Origin: Vermamoeba vermiformis
Lineage: Eukaryota; Tubulinea; Echinamoebida
Direction of reading: 5' to 3'
DNA: 64,000 nucleotides
NCBI GenBank assembly: GCA_045837725.1
Contig: JBEWZL010000011.1
Location: 733,280 to 797,279 of the forward strand
A model generated the notes under the pieces. It was not told where the DNA came from and searched no databases. It saw nothing but the letters and a program-made list of their open reading frames with translations. The translations under genes and the position numbers were made by a program. This document shows, piece by piece, positions 36,867 through 48,289 of this stretch (positions within the stretch are counted from its first letter, which is position 1; the number at the start of each line of letters is the position of its first letter).

Positions 36867-37916
36867 TCCAGATCGAGCGGTCAACTTGTCGCAAGCATAT
36901 TCTGCAATGTCTGATAGTGGTTATCATGGCAATGGTCACGGGATAAACTTTTGATGAGGTAAAACTCAATCAAATGTTACCCAACAGCTAGACTATTTGT
37001 AGTGATGGAGATACTCAACGTACATTTCTGGACGCTCGATCTGACCGCGGTAAGTTTTTTTTTGAATTTTCCAAAACCAATATGATCAATCAATTACCCT
37101 TAGTGAGTAGTTATTACTGTGTTAATAAGGTAAATTTTTTTTGCGACTTAAGTGAGGTACGGTTGGGTACATTAGGTTGGTGGATCTCCGTTTTTTGCCG
37201 CTCTAACACCTTCAAAGAGTACTCTACATTATTACTGTTTAATCGTGCTTCATGCTAGGTCATTGACCAAGGCTTAGTCTGCCCATGGCTCCCCGCTGGT
37301 CGGTGCAGATCCGCAATATTGTTCGTTGCCACGCAAGGCCCGTACCCGTCGTGCAGCACCTATGCCAGGCGGTCGCGGTAAGCAGTCTCACATTGACATT
37401 GCGGCACTTAAGCTAACAAGACTATTCAGGCGAGCAAGATCTCGTGCAAGTCGCGCGCGTTGCCAAGCAAGGCCCTGCACCCGTTGCTCTTCGGGGCAAC
37501 CACAACGAGCAACATCAAGATCCCATGCTAGCCGTACCAGTAGCTCCCAAAGGAGGGCAAGGTAAGCAAGTGTGCGTCGCCACTTACGCTAACCAGACTA
37601 TCGAGGCAAGCAGGGTCTCGTGCCCGTCGTCCTTGCTCAACAAGGCAGCAGAAAAAAGCACGTGCTTTTGGTAAGACTCCCATTCGAATTCATGCTAGCT
37701 TTATTAACTTCGAACATAAAGATAACAACGCATTGCCAGAGCCGCTTGCGAGTATGCAATGCGATCATTCCTTGGGCATTAATGTTTGCAATGCTACGCG
37801 ATCCTGGCAGATGCAAAGGGGTCGAGCCGAATGCTATGCGAATAAAAGGCTGTCGATCGTTTGCTTCAAAAGCCCGGCAAGCATTAAACCAAAAACAGAA
37901 TGTTGAGCAATATTGG
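36867..37916 (+). other. Possible repeat-exon gene, unresolved
   Basis: Between the two oxygenase genes. At about 37265-37676 three GC-rich segments separated by GTAAG...AG introns of about 50 nt share phase and wording (RGKQ/GEQDLVQVARVAKQGP/KQGLVPVVLAQQGSRKK), as if an exon had been copied. No family is recognised and no clear start or stop joins them. The rest (36.87-37.26, 37.68-37.92 kb) has no signal. Confidence 0.3.
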
Positions 37917-39432
37917 TTACGGTTGCGGTGCACGGTTAATCTTGGAGTTGATTTTGTCCACAATTCCCTCTGCAGTGGGAATATCAAAAAGACGATAGCG
38001 CACTTCAACGGCACCGACTTGTTCTTTTGCTTGCCGCTTTCTGCACTTAAGGCACATATATTTCTTCTTTGACAGCTTGATAAAAAAGTTTGATATCGTT
38101 GTGTTGCATTGGTCGCATTCAAGTTCTTTTTCCATTTTGTTGACATCACTGACGAATTGAATCTCGGCACCGAGTTGATGCGATAATAATTTTTGTTCTT
38201 CGACCCATCTTTTGAATATTGGAAGCGCTCCCTTTGCGTGTTGAAACATTATTGTATTGCTATCCAAGGAAAGTGATTGACACAATTTGAATAAACAAAG
38301 GAGACCAAGTTCATAGAGCGAATATTTGATATTGTAAAGTTGATGACATCTCTGTAACCGAACCGGGGTTATTATCTACGGAGCCAAATTACCAATAACT
38401 TACCATAATAGTGCAATAGTTTTCGACAAAGTGATCCACTCCAACGTAAGACGTATCGCAAGCACAACTAACCAGAGGTATAATATCACTGCCGGGATCT
38501 GGCGCGTGGTTTATCTTTTTGAAACAGTGATACTTTCCTTGAGGAAGAATGACGGCTTGACCGGGCTTGATTTTAATGCTCTTTGAATATATTCCATAAT
38601 CATTCAATTCTCTCTCAAGCTTCTCATCCCAGATATTGACGTTTGAATCGACTTCATATTCGAGATCGTGCGGCTGCAGTTGATCTTCAGTGAGTGAAGG
38701 CAACGATAGCACCTTACGAAAGTAATAGCTCTGAGTATTTAATTGTTAAATACGAGCGGCAATAAATGTCTTCGGGTGGTATATCTTACCTCTGTCTCGC
38801 CGAGCTTTGGCCAGAGATGGATCAAGTTTTCTCCATGGCCCATCAAGAAGCAATGGGTTGATAATTGACTGCCAAATCCATCCATATGCGGAAAGGTCAT
38901 AATTTGACCCCACGGCGGTGATATGAGGAAGATAAAGTCCATTCTTGGTATGGGTGCATCGCGACAGACTCTAGAGAGTTAGACTGTGAGTAAATGCGAC
39001 ACTAATTGCTTTTGTTTGGACACTGAGCTTACTCAAGAATGTAGCTGGTAAGGTCCAATCGACCGCAACACCCAAATGTACTGATGATTTTGTTCTTCCT
39101 AAGAATATTGATATCCGAGCTTAATAATGATATTCCGGTCAGATACAAGCATTCTCGTTCCTCAATCGGCTTTTTTTGTTCATTTTGGAACCACTAAAAT
39201 CATTTTTTGTGTTAGATAGGGGTCGTCAGACTACTACTTTTCACTTACCGTACACCATTCTTTCAGCTTCATTTTACTACCGGAGCCTGTCTTCATCCAC
39301 TTCTTGTTATCTTCATTCGTTTTGTTTGGTTTATACCGGAATACATCTCCTTCGTAGTCTCCATAGGTGTGCACAAGAGTGGTCCAGTCAGAATATTGCG
39401 CTTCACGCTCGTGGGGGGTAAATCTGGCACGC
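37917..39432 (-). CDS. JmjC-domain oxygenase-like protein with C-terminal zinc site
   Basis: Minus-strand exons, in order: 39249-39432 (HEREAQYSDWTTLVHTYGDY), one ending at 39193 (WFQNEQKKPIEERECLYLTG), then VCRDAPIPRMDFIFLISPPW, FPHMDGFGSQLSTHCFL and HGENLIHLWPKLGETE, then IKIKPGQAVILPQGKYHCF, and the last, 37917-38285 and a little beyond. HMD is the HxD iron site and GKYHCF the likely distal histidine; the LPQGKYH turn is typical of JmjC hydroxylases and histone demethylases. The C end has CDQC...CLKC, a zinc pair. The 5' exon opens at an acceptor, so the N end is missing from this model. Substrate not assignable. Confidence 0.68.
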
Positions 39433-40700
39433 GTTTATTGAGGGCATGTAGTTGGCGTGGGGTCACACCAGACTAACCAGAGACACGCCCCTTGTAATAC
39501 AAGTAAAACAAAAACAAAAATAAAAAGAAAAAATAATTTAACAAACCAAGCTTGTTGTGGCGCTCTGTTTGCTAAAACGACGACAATGGCGGTTGTAGCG
39601 TTGCTTCGTTTTTCTTCTCGGCAAGTCACGTGACACCTGTCACATGTCAACCAGGGCTATGTCGGAATTCTTCACTCGCTGTGAATTCGAATATTCCGAC
39701 GCTAATTGCTTCAGGCAATGTCGCTGCATGAAAGTGACTCGCTCTCTTTAATATTTGAAATAACGTCGAATACGATAAATTCAGCGTTGTTATTATCTAT
39801 AATATGGTATTCCATTTGGAAAGGAACAGTTTTTGTAATTTTTTTGCACTTCACATCCGGTGCGCCTTGATCCAATCCTACTTCAGACAATTTTCCTATT
39901 TTTCTAACTTTAGTAAACTAAAAAGCAAAAAAATCTAATTCTCGATTTCGTTTTAGCGCACAGCCAATCAAATTCCTTACTTTTTTTATTATTTCTGCAT
40001 TTATGTAATTGCTCTTTTCTCTGCAATAGAATGCATTCCGAGCAGTATCTTTTTAAAGTAGAAGTATGTACAAACGCTTTATTGCATCTCTTGCAGGTCA
40101 GGTTGTGTCCGTTCATTGCGTTTTCCAACAATTTCAATGCTAGTTTCGTTGCATTTCATTGCATTTGGTTTCATCAATCAAGTTCGGTAACTTCTGCGTT
40201 GCCTTTATCTTCCTCATGACCGGTGGGACGCCACCGAGCTGTGATGTTATAGTCGCATATTAGTACATGATGGTGCATCCGCCGTGGCGTAGGTCTGTAA
40301 TCGCCCTGATTGGGAGAACGCGTTCCGCGCCTGCCTGATCGGTTTTTAAGGTAACAATAATTCTAAATAAAATACTATTAAATACAATAAATAATTTGAT
40401 GATTATACGTATCGATTTTACTAATTTTGGATTTTAGGAGACGAATTACCCGATCAACGGAAGATGGATTTTCTGAATCTGACTTGGTCGGTTTATAGAA
40501 TTTATTTTATCGATTAATTTGACATTAATATAATTTAAATTTATGAGTGATGATAAAATTTAAATGTTTACTGACGATTTTTTTTACAGTCTCGGGATTT
40601 GAGATCTTGGCTTGGTGGTGTTTTATCTTGAAGAGAATTGTCTAACGCCTTCAAAAAATAAGTAAGTAATATAATATATGCCTTCGTTAATTAATCACCC
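39433..40700. other. Intergenic region with weak Cys-rich frame
   Basis: AT-rich. A minus frame at 39910-40137 (CKRCNKAFVHTSTLKRYCSEC) has two CxxC pairs similar to the zinc end of the adjacent JmjC gene and could be a remnant copy. Nothing else is supported. Confidence 0.35.
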
Positions 40701-40709
40701 TTAGTAACT

Positions 40710-41515
40710 CGGTCTACAGTCGACATTTCATCGTGCACTGGATCCAACTTTATTAGTGACAGCACGACCTACCAAACTACGAGCATTATTGACTTTACCA
40801 ACGTGTTCCCTGATTTGGACTCATACTACGGATCCAACTCGTTCACCCTTCCGAGCAGCTCGGTGCCAGTAGGCTTGTTTAAGGCTTACTTAGCTGACTG
40901 GCTATTGCCGCCTTTGAATTTGACCATCACTGATCGTGACAGCAATGGAAGATATCCTCTCAGAGTGTCAGTGCTCGTCACACCTGCTTCAACTCTTGGT
41001 GTGAACATTGCATGCGCCACTACGACACCTGTCTTCAATCAACCGACCATTGCTGGCTTGCCTTACAGATACCAGCAATCTCAGCGAGTTCTTTATATTC
41101 CGAGATGACTTTGGCAACGGTAAGAACAAAAACTGTCAAAACTGCGCGGTACGAGACTGACTTTTTGACAGCGTCCGGCTATCAGATTAGCTCAGCACAA
41201 GCTTACGCTGGTAGCACTTCATTGCTTTACGCAGGCGTAACAAGCACGTGGTTTGTTATTGATTTCCGGGCGTGTCCTAAAGACGTGTCAGTGTACGACT
41301 CGATCCGTGTTGCCATCTACTCGGATCTGCCCTTGACCGGCGGAAAAATCCAAGTCTACAGGGGAGATTGGAGTTCATCTACTCCTGCTGTATCCTTACA
41401 AGCTATGGAGGCTGGCAAGTGGAACACATTTACCGTTGTCTCAGTTCGTGCTGCTTTTCGAAAGCGTCGCGATGAACGAGTTGCTAACATTTGAAGTACG
41501 TCCTGGTAAGCCCAG
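40710..41515 (+). pseudogene. Decayed secreted-protein gene
   Basis: Plus-strand beta-rich, secreted-looking sequence: SCTGSNFISDSTTYQTTSII, YLADWLLPPLNLTITDRDSN, then in a different frame SEFFIFRDDFGN, an intron, WFVIDFRACPKDVSVYDSI and GKIQVYRGDW, and in a third frame SVAMNELLTFEVRPG. The text reads as one protein across frame changes near 41.06 and 41.45 kb that GT-AG introns do not explain. The style resembles extracellular carbohydrate-binding beta-sandwich domains of protists. No signal peptide exon was found. Called broken with moderate confidence; missed small introns are the alternative. Confidence 0.45.
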
Positions 41516-41559
41516 ACGATGTCGCGCAGTTCAATTAAGTTGATCTTTCGACTTTGTTT

Positions 41560-42127
41560 TTTTCGTCCAAGTTTTGAACAAGCAAACACACTTCTCGGAC
41601 ATTACGCGGATTATAATTTGGTACTGTAAGTATTGTGTTACCTAAATTTACCATTTAAAGATACTATTAACCACTAGTTCATTAATTTTCGTTGCCTTCT
41701 ACATCCAAGTCGAATCTACCGCAACTCACTTTCAAATTTCCTTAACGAACGGACATATGATTAACAAAAGGTAATGTATCGTATTTAAATCATTTTAAGC
41801 CATTTTCAACGCAACGCTTGTAATTTACAAAGCGCGATCGAGTTCAAAGAATTATTCAAATTTCACGCTTGTAATTCTATCAAAAAATCCGATTAACTGT
41901 CTTTATCATTAGCAAGTCGACTGCAAACGCCAACCTTCCCCCTCCGACCGCTGAGTAAGTCTCAGGAATTTTTGTTCAGATTTTTTAATCAGATCTTACC
42001 GGATTCGTCTTATAGAGAGATGGAGATTATGCAGGCAAAGTTCGATGACTTGCTAATAGTACCTATTGGCAAAGAGCGCGTTGTCTCAACCTTGAATGAA
42101 GACCAACCTGCACCAAGATCCGTGTAA
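41560..42127 (+). CDS. Small gene of unknown function
   Basis: Possible exons read SFEQANTLLGHYADYNLVL (ends about 41629), KSTANANLPPPTAE (ends about 41954) and MEIMQAKFDDLLIVPIGKER to the stop at 42127. GTAAG donors and TAG acceptors join the last two in phase. Helical and charged; no family recognised. Could be the 3' part of a larger gene. Confidence 0.35.
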
Positions 42128-42172
42128 CAACCATGCAAGTCCATCATCAAGGGACGTGCTTTTTATTGAAGC

Positions 42173-42912
42173 ATGTTTGAGCCCAGCAAGCCACTGTTGG
42201 ACTTTGTGCGACTACGGAGGTAACAACGGATGTGGATGCGAAATTCAATTCTAATCGTCTGTCTCTAGAGAAACACCCAACCTCAAAGCCGCGCTTGCCA
42301 CAATGGCGACTCAAAAGAACGCTGACAAACTACAAGAGGTTGAGATCGATATTGATGCCGCGTACGAGCAAGCGTTGGAAACCTGCATCAATGAGCCAAA
42401 CAACACCAACTTCAACATCAACGCACAGGATGGTGAAGAAAATCGCGAAAACATTGACTTGGCTGCAGTGACTTCGCACTCTCAGGCACCTGAGGAACAG
42501 TGCGACGACGCGAACCACCAAAAAAAGGTAAAAAAAGTAAGTAACTCGATTTGCCAACTATCAAATCCCTTTGCTAATTCCGTTAAATCACCAGGAAAAT
42601 CGAAACAGTCGGATGCGCCGCAAGGATCACCAAAAACAAGAGACAAAAGTAAGTATCAAAGACATTTTATTATTACGTACAATACTAATATTTCCTTCAA
42701 ATTAGGGCCCTGGGTGAGCCGTTATCGCCACCGTGCAGATCGCGCGATCGTACTTTTGGACTTTGAAATTTTCAACACGATCAAAGTCCAATCTTGATTC
42801 AGGCATATCGAATATCCAGCTGAAAACTTTACCAAACGAAGAAAAAGTTGCGTCAGAAGAACTAAAACGACAAGTCGAAAAAAAAGTCCGTTTAATTAAA
42901 GGGTCAGTCTAA
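42173..42912 (+). CDS. Charged protein of unknown function
   Basis: Start MFEPSKPLLDFVRLRR at 42173, intron GTAACA...CTCTAG, then ETPNLKAALATMATQKNADK and an acidic, N/Q-rich region (EVEIDIDAAYEQALETCINE), Lys/Ser-rich exons, and a last exon NEEKVASEELKRQVEKKVRL ending at 42912. Probably helical or disordered with a short coiled coil. No family recognised. Its stop codon overlaps the stop of the convergent GPCR gene by two bases. Middle exon borders (42.53-42.80 kb) are tentative. Confidence 0.5.
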
Positions 42913-44912
42913 GACTGGATGTTATCACTGCTTGTATCTTGAACATGCATTTGTACAGAATTCTCGGTATGGCGCAAGGAGGATGTGTTGGGGTTTGAGT
43001 TGGAATGGGACGACTGCCGTTTGTCACCTTTTATGTGAAGGCGCCACAATTTGGGACCAAAGACGAAGCCCAACAGACTTGCGCACACGACAAATATTGC
43101 GACAGTAAAAGAACCGACCTCTGCGAGCAAATTGTAGGCAATGACAAAGTTGACCATCATAATGAATATAGCAAAGAGAACAGTCACCAAAATGCACCAT
43201 CCAATTTCTCGGCTTTCTTTGTACTGCTTGAATTGATGCTTGATCGAACGAGTCTTGTAGGAAACCACAATGCCCCCAAGCAATAGAATGCCTTTGGGTA
43301 CGAAAAAGATGATGACAGGCCAAATTCCAACTGATCGGCAAGAGATGTAAACTTGATTGGTAGTCAAGAATGGCGAATCGGCTACTATTGCAACTTTGAG
43401 TGGGTCGAGCGTTGTCCATAAGACGAGTATAACCACCTCCAGACCAAGCATGGGCAGAATACCTTTGAGAATAAGTGATCGATCAGAGTCCGCTATCTTT
43501 GTGTCCAACGATTTGTCGCTGAAGATACGCCAAATACGATAGTTCTTCACTATAAGACCACCAAAACTGATAGAGAAACCAAGTCCACCAAGCCAAGGGC
43601 GCAACAGGCAAAAAGCGTCTGACGGTTCACCAATCCAGAAGTAGCTGGATAGTGCACCAATGACCACTCCGAGTAATACAAGTACGCAGAAAATGTAGGC
43701 TGCCGAACGTATTACTGCGGCATTGCGGTGTATCACCGTATCGATGATTATGGCGATTGCAAGCACCATTACAAGTCCGTTCAAAACAAGCACAGCAATG
43801 CCCAGAGGATCACCGTACTGCACGTAAAGACGCTCTTGAATGTCCGCAGTAGTCAAGTTGCGTGGATTGTTGATGCCATTGTAGTATTTTGCCATTGCAC
43901 GGATCTCTCGCAACGTCAAGCAGGATGTATTGCTAGACCTTGGAAAGAAATCAGCAAATTCTCCACAAAACACTTGCTCGGTTCCATTAGCAATTGCATT
44001 CTGATGTTCGACAATGTAGCGTTCCAAATCGTTAGTTGCAAGCGTTGAGAATGTGCTTAGCTCCATCACGTTGTCGAATCCACCGAGGAATTCCTTGTCA
44101 CCAACAAATGTGCCATTGAGAATGCTGCGAATTATCATCTGATAGAAGTACTCCCAATTGTAGACAACAGAGAATAGGACGTTCTCGTTGACATCGTAGC
44201 GGTAGTCCGCAGCTACGCCGACCACCCATATATTCTTGCCATTGCCCCACTGATCGTTAGCATAAAGGCTCTGGCTGATACCACAGTCGACGTTGTAATT
44301 ATCGACAAGATAACTCGCGGTTGCCCGCTCGACGGGGGGATTGTAGTAGTCTTTCGAATACATTAGAGTTAAAGTAGCGTCTGGCCGTTCTTGGATCAAA
44401 CCAACATAGACTGCGTTTGCAATTCCACGGCTACCACTGAGACTGACCATACCAACGGAACCAGTTTTTGTTACTCGGCCGCATGCACGACCCGCCAGGT
44501 AAAAGGCTTCAAATCCACGTGTGCCAATATTTACTGTGTTTGCAAAAAGCGGTCCTCCGACATTCATCATCTTCTGACTGGGATACAGAGCAGTTAAATT
44601 CGCAATTGTGTCGATATATTTGTTGCTGGTGAAAACGATCAAGTCGACAGTTTCGTTATCCAAAATTGAGATAAATAGCTTTGTCAAATTCTCGGGTGAA
44701 TAGGATTGGAATAAATTGCAGTCTATATGATAGCCTTCAAGAACCAAAGAACGGTGCGTTTGAGATCTGGCCTCCTCTTGGGCGCGACTCCAAGCATCTT
44801 TACCAATGGGATCAGAATAAGCGACTAGCATCCTGAATGCAGCTGCATGACCAGTAATTAACATTATTAGTAGTGGGAAACCCACTACCAAAGAGCGGGC
44901 TATTCCGAGCAT
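42909..44912 (-). CDS. Class C (GABA-B-like) GPCR with BMP-type ligand-binding ectodomain
   Basis: 667 residues in one exon, unlike its intron-rich neighbours. Signal peptide (VVGFPLLIMLITGHAAA), then a periplasmic-binding-protein fold of the BMP/Med lipoprotein family (AYSDPIGKDAWSRAQEEAR, GRACGRVTKTGSVGMVS, IWVVGVAADYRYD) of about 370 residues, then seven helices with class C marks FCLLRPWLGGLGFSISFGGL and KNYRIWRIF, and ending LLGFVFGPKLW. The Ser/Asn-rich tail is cytoplasmic. The same layout occurs in the Grl family of Dictyostelium, which sense small molecules at the plasma membrane through heterotrimeric G proteins. The ligand is unknown. Confidence 0.93.
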   Translation of the reverse strand: MLGIARSLVVGFPLLIMLITGHAAAFRMLVAYSDPIGKDAWSRAQEEARSQTHRSLVLEGYHIDCNLFQSYSPENLTKLFISILDNETVDLIVFTSNKYIDTIANLTALYPSQKMMNVGGPLFANTVNIGTRGFEAFYLAGRACGRVTKTGSVGMVSLSGSRGIANAVYVGLIQERPDATLTLMYSKDYYNPPVERATASYLVDNYNVDCGISQSLYANDQWGNGKNIWVVGVAADYRYDVNENVLFSVVYNWEYFYQMIIRSILNGTFVGDKEFLGGFDNVMELSTFSTLATNDLERYIVEHQNAIANGTEQVFCGEFADFFPRSSNTSCLTLREIRAMAKYYNGINNPRNLTTADIQERLYVQYGDPLGIAVLVLNGLVMVLAIAIIIDTVIHRNAAVIRSAAYIFCVLVLLGVVIGALSSYFWIGEPSDAFCLLRPWLGGLGFSISFGGLIVKNYRIWRIFSDKSLDTKIADSDRSLILKGILPMLGLEVVILVLWTTLDPLKVAIVADSPFLTTNQVYISCRSVGIWPVIIFFVPKGILLLGGIVVSYKTRSIKHQFKQYKESREIGWCILVTVLFAIFIMMVNFVIAYNLLAEVGSFTVAIFVVCASLLGFVFGPKLWRLHIKGDKRQSSHSNSNPNTSSLRHTENSVQMHVQDTSSDNIQS

Positions 44913-47359
44913 AATTCAGAGCAAATTAAATGATAGATGGGTTGTGCTCTGTTTGTCTGGGTAAATTAAACTGACAAATAACGAGAAAAACTGGCTCCAA
45001 TCGGGCATGTTCCGGTAATTAACACACTGTTACAAAGTTAACTCGCAACTGGACATAGTTGTGAAACGATTTCAGCAATCGCTTTGATTATAGTAATTAT
45101 AAAATATTTCCGTATTTGTTGGTGCGCTATTTTAGTTGCGGATCAGTAATTCTGAAAATAGAACTTGTCTCCGAATTTAAATTAATTAACCTATGAATAA
45201 AGATTAATTAGGACACCGGATTCTGGGTTTTAAAGTAAATAATTAAATGTAGTTGCCCAAATAGTGCACTATTGACGTCAAAAATAGCAACACGATCGCG
45301 AATAAATAAATGAAGTTTTTGCCACGAAAATAGAATCAACCAAAGTTAGAAAAATTCAATGGGAAAGATACGATTTTAATAAGTATTTCTGATATTATAC
45401 GAATGCCAAAATAGGCAACGTAAGCTGGGACTGCGACGCAGACGGACGGTATTTCCAGGGAGAGCGGCCGGTATACGACATAATTGACTCACAATGGCCA
45501 TGCATATGCATGCGACACTTGATTCAGGTGAGCAAGGCTAGCATAACACATTTTGCTGCTATTACAGGTGTGGATGTCAATCGAAATTGATGTGTTGCGG
45601 ATTGATGCAATTCGGGTGATGACAGACGTGAGGAGCATCAGCTCTATGACGAGGTTCAGTTGGGAAAAAGATAAATTCCCCAGTTTTCTTATCTGTGTCG
45701 TAAATCGTTTGATTGTGATAAACGATCTAGTATACAAATGTATAAAAACGTATAAAACGTGACAAACGTAAAAAACAGATTCAGTCAAAGTGCTAAAAGC
45801 TAACTTACTTTTTCGACGTTCGTGTTGAATCAGAGGGCCGGATCTTGAGGGTGCGAGATCTCAATGAGCTGTTCTGAGTAGATCTAACGTTGAACGGGCC
45901 TTCATATGTAAATTGAAACTTTTCGGAAGTCCTTTCTCTGGCACGGCAATTTTCTTATATAAGTTGGAAGTTACATAAAAGTACTTACACGCCAAGGAAA
46001 AGTGCGATGCCGATCTCGCGCAAACTACCAACGCCGAATATAACGGCGTCATCGAGCATTAATGTGGAGGCGTTGTGATAACGCCTAAAAAATATAATGT
46101 CAAAATAAGACCTTGTGTGGTCTCGATCTTGAACTTACGCAAGGGGGGGCAGCATCGCCAACTAGCACCAACCTTGCCCTAACCGTAACTATGTTATTAA
46201 TTATAAAATTGACCATTTTTTCGGTACTTACGGGAATCCCTGTGTCTGCGCAGATCCGGGATCTTGACCATCGCGCCGGGCAAAACATTTAAGTCTCCTA
46301 TCAAATCCAACATTATATGTCAATAAAGTTTTCCGATTACTATCATTGTTTAAACTTACCGTCTTATCAAACGTATTGGTGGCCAACATGGCTCGCGCGG
46401 AGATCGGGTTGAGCGCGATCTCAAAATCTCAATTGGTTGACGTGTAACCTATTAACAATTTATTAGAAATTATATCGTTAATATTTTAAACAAAATTGAT
46501 TATACTTACGTTGTTATTTGAGCCATTAATTCGGATTGACGGCCGTCGATCTGCCGGGAGAAATGACCTCCAAAACTGAAATACGATATTATTATATATG
46601 TTATTAATATCATAATTGAAAACGATTTCAATTTGGCGCGATCTACAAGAAAGATCCGCGCATTGAAATTTCAACTTTATTACAAAATATTACTATTTGA
46701 AATTATATATTGTCCGCATTATATTGCAAGTAGTTAATAAATATAAAAAACTTACCGAATTTATCTGAATCCTTTGACGGATTCGATCGCGCCATCTTCG
46801 TCACTGGCCTCAGTGTCCACTCCAAAATGTACCTCGAAAGTGATCCTTCGAGTGATAGCACGCCGCTGCAGCTAGCACCACCTTTGCTTGCTTGTTGAAG
46901 CTCATCTATTTGGAATAACAGTGTAGCTGACGGATCCAACGTTGCGAAATCAAGTGTTGTTTTCTTAAAGCTTTGGGTTTTGACTTTAAATTGCCAATTG
47001 TAATTCAGTGGTCGTGGTCTACGGCAATTTGAACCGATATTACAAAATAGCGCCGATATCCATAATGACGAGACAGTCCGCCCACGAGAGGAACAACAAT
47101 ACAATTGTAAACGACCAGTGGTGGTCCAGATCTGGCGAATCGAACGGAACTGGATCGATCCAGTTCAATCGCGTTTTAAAATTTTAGCGGGAAATCTATA
47201 ATTGAATAAAAACGTTAGTATACTAATTATAAACGTGTGAAATAAGGGTCTGATTGACCCTACGAGGTTAATTTTCGCGGTCTAAGCTCGATCAGCGGAT
47301 CTTTAAATTTTGCAATCAAAATTGAATAACCGTTGTAAAAATATTTAAACGGGGGAAGT
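44913..47359. other. Gene-poor region with hairpins and donor-like sites
   Basis: After the GPCR promoter (44.9-45.4 kb) comes hairpin-rich, GATC-rich DNA like 31.5-34.5 kb: minus-strand GTAAGT donors near 45.81, 45.98, 46.13, 46.23, 46.36, 46.51 and 46.75 kb, and a two-hairpin module at 46.03-46.12 kb. A minus frame at 46703-47104 has protein-like text (SLSRYILEWTLRPVTK) ending at a donor and might be an exon. A perfect 14-bp palindrome CATGCATATGCATG lies at 45499-45512 and a perfect 20-bp one at 47147-47166. Confidence 0.45.
46031..46123. ncRNA. Two-hairpin module, dispersed copy
   Basis: ACGCCG/CGGCGT (46031-46049), AGGCGTT-GTGAT-AACGCCT (46068-46086), then AGACC-TTGTGT-GGTCT at 46108-46123 followed by CGATCTT. 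Order and 77-bp spacing match the array at 33.6 kb. Candidate only. Confidence 0.4.
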
Positions 47360-47550
47360 TGTAAGGAAAATAGTGTGTATATTTATTGTAGGAAGGTCAC
47401 CAAATAATGACGACTTGTAACGTCACTAAATATTGACAATCATGTGACGAATGTCACCTATTTTCATTACATTTCCCTCTCCCCAGAGTAAACCAAGGCT
47501 TGAACATAGCTCCACCAGGATCGAAGGGCTGCAGTGGTAAGTAATTTCTA
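47360..47550 (+). repeat. Left inverted end of the 1.1-kb element
   Basis: Inverted match to 48290-48479; one short indel and a few substitutions seen. Confidence 0.75.
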
Positions 47551-48182
47551 TCGTAATTCAACTTCACATGAAATTTCCATATCTCCGTCTCTCGTTCGTC
47601 TCTTGCTCCTCTACAATTAATAGGATTGTTTCCATCATCTATTTCTCTCTCCGCTCTTCGCTTCAAAGCGTTGGGCCAATTTTTGCTCGGATCTGATCTC
47701 TCCGCGCTCTTTTGAATTTTATTTAAAAAAACACCGCCCTTGAAGGCCCGGGCCTGTTTCACCTGTGTTGGGGCTGTCTCTGACTTCAATTCCTGCGGTT
47801 CGGTCGTACTCCTAATCTCTCGATGAGGTGTAATCTCAGATTCGGTGCACAAAATCTCCGTCACATCTGCTGACGTGTCATTACTAGTGACTAATGGCTC
47901 TCTAATAAACATATCTTCGCTCATAATATTATTTTCTTTGCATCTCTCTTCTTCGCCGTTCACTTTCTCCGCGTTCTGTAGTGCATCCGCAACTCGACTG
48001 GACTTGACTTCTTCTAACGTACTTGACTCGCGTTCTCTCTTCTCTAACGGGGCTTCTACCCTACTAAACTCTTTTTCTAAAGCACTCGCAACGATAAGCA
48101 TGAACTTCTCCGACGATAAAAAAGTGATGACGTCACTCGCGCAATCCAATCGCTCCAGAATCTTCTCGAATCTCCTTCTCAA
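47454..48182 (-). CDS. Open frame inside the inverted-end element
   Basis: 242 codons, highly charged, no family recognised. It begins basic (RRRFEKILERLDCASDVI), has a long acidic middle (SSTLEEVKSSRVADALQ) and ends LQPFDPGGAMFKPWF within the left inverted end. Because the ends are inverted copies, the other end (about 48.3 kb, plus strand) spells the same closing peptide. It has no in-frame stop but also no strong evidence of being expressed. Confidence 0.4.
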   Translation of the reverse strand: MRRRFEKILERLDCASDVITFLSSEKFMLIVASALEKEFSRVEAPLEKRERESSTLEEVKSSRVADALQNAEKVNGEEERCKENNIMSEDMFIREPLVTSNDTSADVTEILCTESEITPHREIRSTTEPQELKSETAPTQVKQARAFKGGVFLNKIQKSAERSDPSKNWPNALKRRAEREIDDGNNPINCRGARDERETEIWKFHVKLNYDRNYLPLQPFDPGGAMFKPWFTLGRGKCNENR

Positions 48183-48289
48183 CTTGCCTTGCTTCTTGGA
48201 ACGCGGATGGAGAAGTCAAGGTTGGTTTTGCCGTCGCTAGAGGAAGTACGAGCGAGATAAGGAGATTTCTAGTAAAGTTCGAGTGCGAA

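Noticed and set aside
37637-38170. Second minus frame over the JmjC gene
   Set aside because: Other frame of the same exons; the JmjC frame alone carries HMD and the zinc pairs.
45489-45788. Overlapping short frames on both strands
   Set aside because: Low information and no splice partners; likely chance in AT-rich DNA.
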